Assembly (NCBI GenBank): GCA_012031455.1
Contig: JAAUTM010000056.1
Span: 1-7,455 of the forward strand
DNA: 7,455 bases
Direction: 5' to 3'
Source of the DNA: Phycisphaerales bacterium
Lineage (GTDB): Bacteria > Planctomycetota > Phycisphaerae > Phycisphaerales > Phycisphaeraceae
The position numbers and the translations under genes were made by a program. This document shows, one piece after another, positions 6,756-7,455 of the stretch. The number at the start of each line of letters is the position of its first letter. Position 1 is the stretch's first letter. A model generated the notes under the pieces. It worked only from the letters and a program-made list of their open reading frames with translations. It was not told the DNA's origin and searched no databases.

Positions 6756-7292
6756 TCACATTTCCAAAAGAATCTGAATTCCGTCTTTTTGCAGTGTGAC
6801 CTGACGTTGTCCGATGCTCAGCACCTCAAAGCCTTTGATGGTTTGGCCGGGTGATACAAGCTGCCCATCGATCACCGCCCTGGGGGGCGAGCCGAGAATC
6901 GTGGTTTCCAGCCGCAACGATTGTGCGGCCTGTAACACACGCGACCCAGAATCGCTATCGGTTGTTTTGACCAGTGACTTTGCCGGTGGTGCGGAATCTG
7001 CCGGATAATCCTTCCGCGCAAACCCGGAATGGTTCATGGCAAATAAATCCCGTCCGTTATCGGTCGGAAGATTCATATGGATTTCACGGGTCAGGTAAAC
7101 CGGTTTGGACGCAGGCTTTTCCACCGAAGCCGTTTTTCCCTTGGGGTCCGCCAAGGCGGTGCGGGGTGCGTTCTTCAAAATCAATCGGCCCCACAAAAGC
7201 ATCGCCACCGCAATCAGCCCCAAAGCCATCAGGCCACGGGTACGGTCGATGCCCCAACGTTGCCAGGGGATGCGTTTCCAGATTGGTCTCAT
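6756..7292 (-). CDS. PilP/GspC-like inner-membrane protein linking assembly platform to secretin
   Basis: This 178-residue protein has a short basic cytoplasmic N-terminus (MRPIWKRIPWQRW), one membrane helix at about residues 19-38, a Pro/Lys/Ala-rich periplasmic linker, and a compact beta-rich C-terminal domain (about 125-178). That domain reads LETTILGSPPRAVIDGQLV, then SPGQTIKGFEVLSI, then VTLQKDGIQILLEM, the spacing of the GspC homology region and of PilP. These domains bind the N-terminal periplasmic domains of the secretin and connect it to the inner-membrane platform. The start is ATG at 7292 with GGAG eight bases upstream; it overlaps the stop of the PilO-like gene. The secretin follows 76 bases downstream. 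PilP is usually a lipoprotein; this protein has a membrane helix and no lipobox, so topology is more GspC-like. Whether the system is a pilus or a type II secretion system cannot be decided here. Confidence 0.75.
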   Translation of the reverse strand: MRPIWKRIPWQRWGIDRTRGLMALGLIAVAMLLWGRLILKNAPRTALADPKGKTASVEKPASKPVYLTREIHMNLPTDNGRDLFAMNHSGFARKDYPADSAPPAKSLVKTTDSDSGSRVLQAAQSLRLETTILGSPPRAVIDGQLVSPGQTIKGFEVLSIGQRQVTLQKDGIQILLEM

Positions 7293-7455
7293 GGCTGAGG
7301 CTCCCTCGGTGGTGCGAACACCGCGGACAATTCCATCATCACATCCACCACCGGCTGCTCCTCCGAACGGTCCCGGCTCAGGTCACCGGGTGACTCGAAC
7401 CATCCTTGTCATGGCCTCCATCCGATGCAGGAAGCCGAATACTTCCGGGTATTGC
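7289..7455 (-). CDS. PilO/GspM-like pilus assembly protein, C-terminal end (partial, frameshifted)
   Basis: Only the last 55 or so residues lie in the window; the gene enters from the right edge. The first frame reads QYPEVFGFLHRMEAMTRMVR then VTR and hits TGA at 7385-7383. The +1 frame continues as DLSRDRSEEQPVVDVMMELS then AVFAPPREPQP and stops at 7289. The pattern (aromatic, FL..M..M.R.VRV, then a strand ending M.LS..F) matches the C-terminal ferredoxin-like domain of PilO/GspM, an inner-membrane component that pairs with PilN/GspL. The stop codon overlaps the start of the next gene (ATGA), which supports the second frame as genuine and suggests translational coupling. The frame change is probably an extra base at CCC 7390-7388. 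The family call rests on a short fragment plus the downstream PilP-like and secretin genes. Confidence 0.62.

Overview
The window reads as one densely packed, entirely minus-strand operon segment from a Gram-negative (diderm) bacterium. Signal peptide, lipobox, outer-membrane secretin and two-membrane assembly proteins all point that way. The base composition is moderately GC-rich. The style of the signalling proteins (a DHp helix reading SSVSHELRTPLSSIKAY, and a GAF-HD-GYP protein with an unclassified N-terminal sensor region) and the secretin with a C-terminal TPR remind me of Planctomycetota, perhaps Phycisphaerae. That assignment is from memory of family resemblance and is tentative.

Layout in transcription order (high to low coordinates): (1) the C-terminal end of a PilO/GspM-like inner-membrane assembly protein, 7455-7289; (2) a PilP/GspC-like bitopic protein, 7292-6756, overlapping it by ATGA; (3) a 650-residue GspD/PilQ-class secretin, 6679-4727; (4) a 102-nt gap holding a strong GC-rich hairpin; (5) a 404-residue TPR lipoprotein, a candidate secretin pilotin, 4624-3410; (6) a membrane-bound PAS histidine kinase of about 507 residues, 3369-1848; (7) a stand-alone CheY-like receiver, about 1793-1386; (8) a GAF-HD-GYP protein starting at GTG 1389 (GTGA overlap with the receiver) and running off the left edge with its HD-GYP core intact up to DGQG.

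The inferred logic is a type IV pilus or type II secretion envelope module (PilO, PilP, secretin, lipoprotein) followed in the same direction by its own sensor kinase, receiver and probable cyclic-di-GMP phosphodiesterase. A signal at the membrane would be passed by phosphotransfer and/or second-messenger turnover to control the machine.

The most unusual feature is reading-frame damage. Three of the seven genes are interrupted: PilO once, the kinase twice (possibly a third time at its start), and the HD-GYP gene once. In every case the protein is clearly conserved on both sides and each join lies at or near a short homopolymer. Single-base assembly or sequencing errors are the simplest explanation, but real decay or recoding cannot be excluded from sequence alone. 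No RNA genes, CRISPR arrays, insertion sequences or attachment sites were seen, and no gene-free stretch exceeds about 100 bases.
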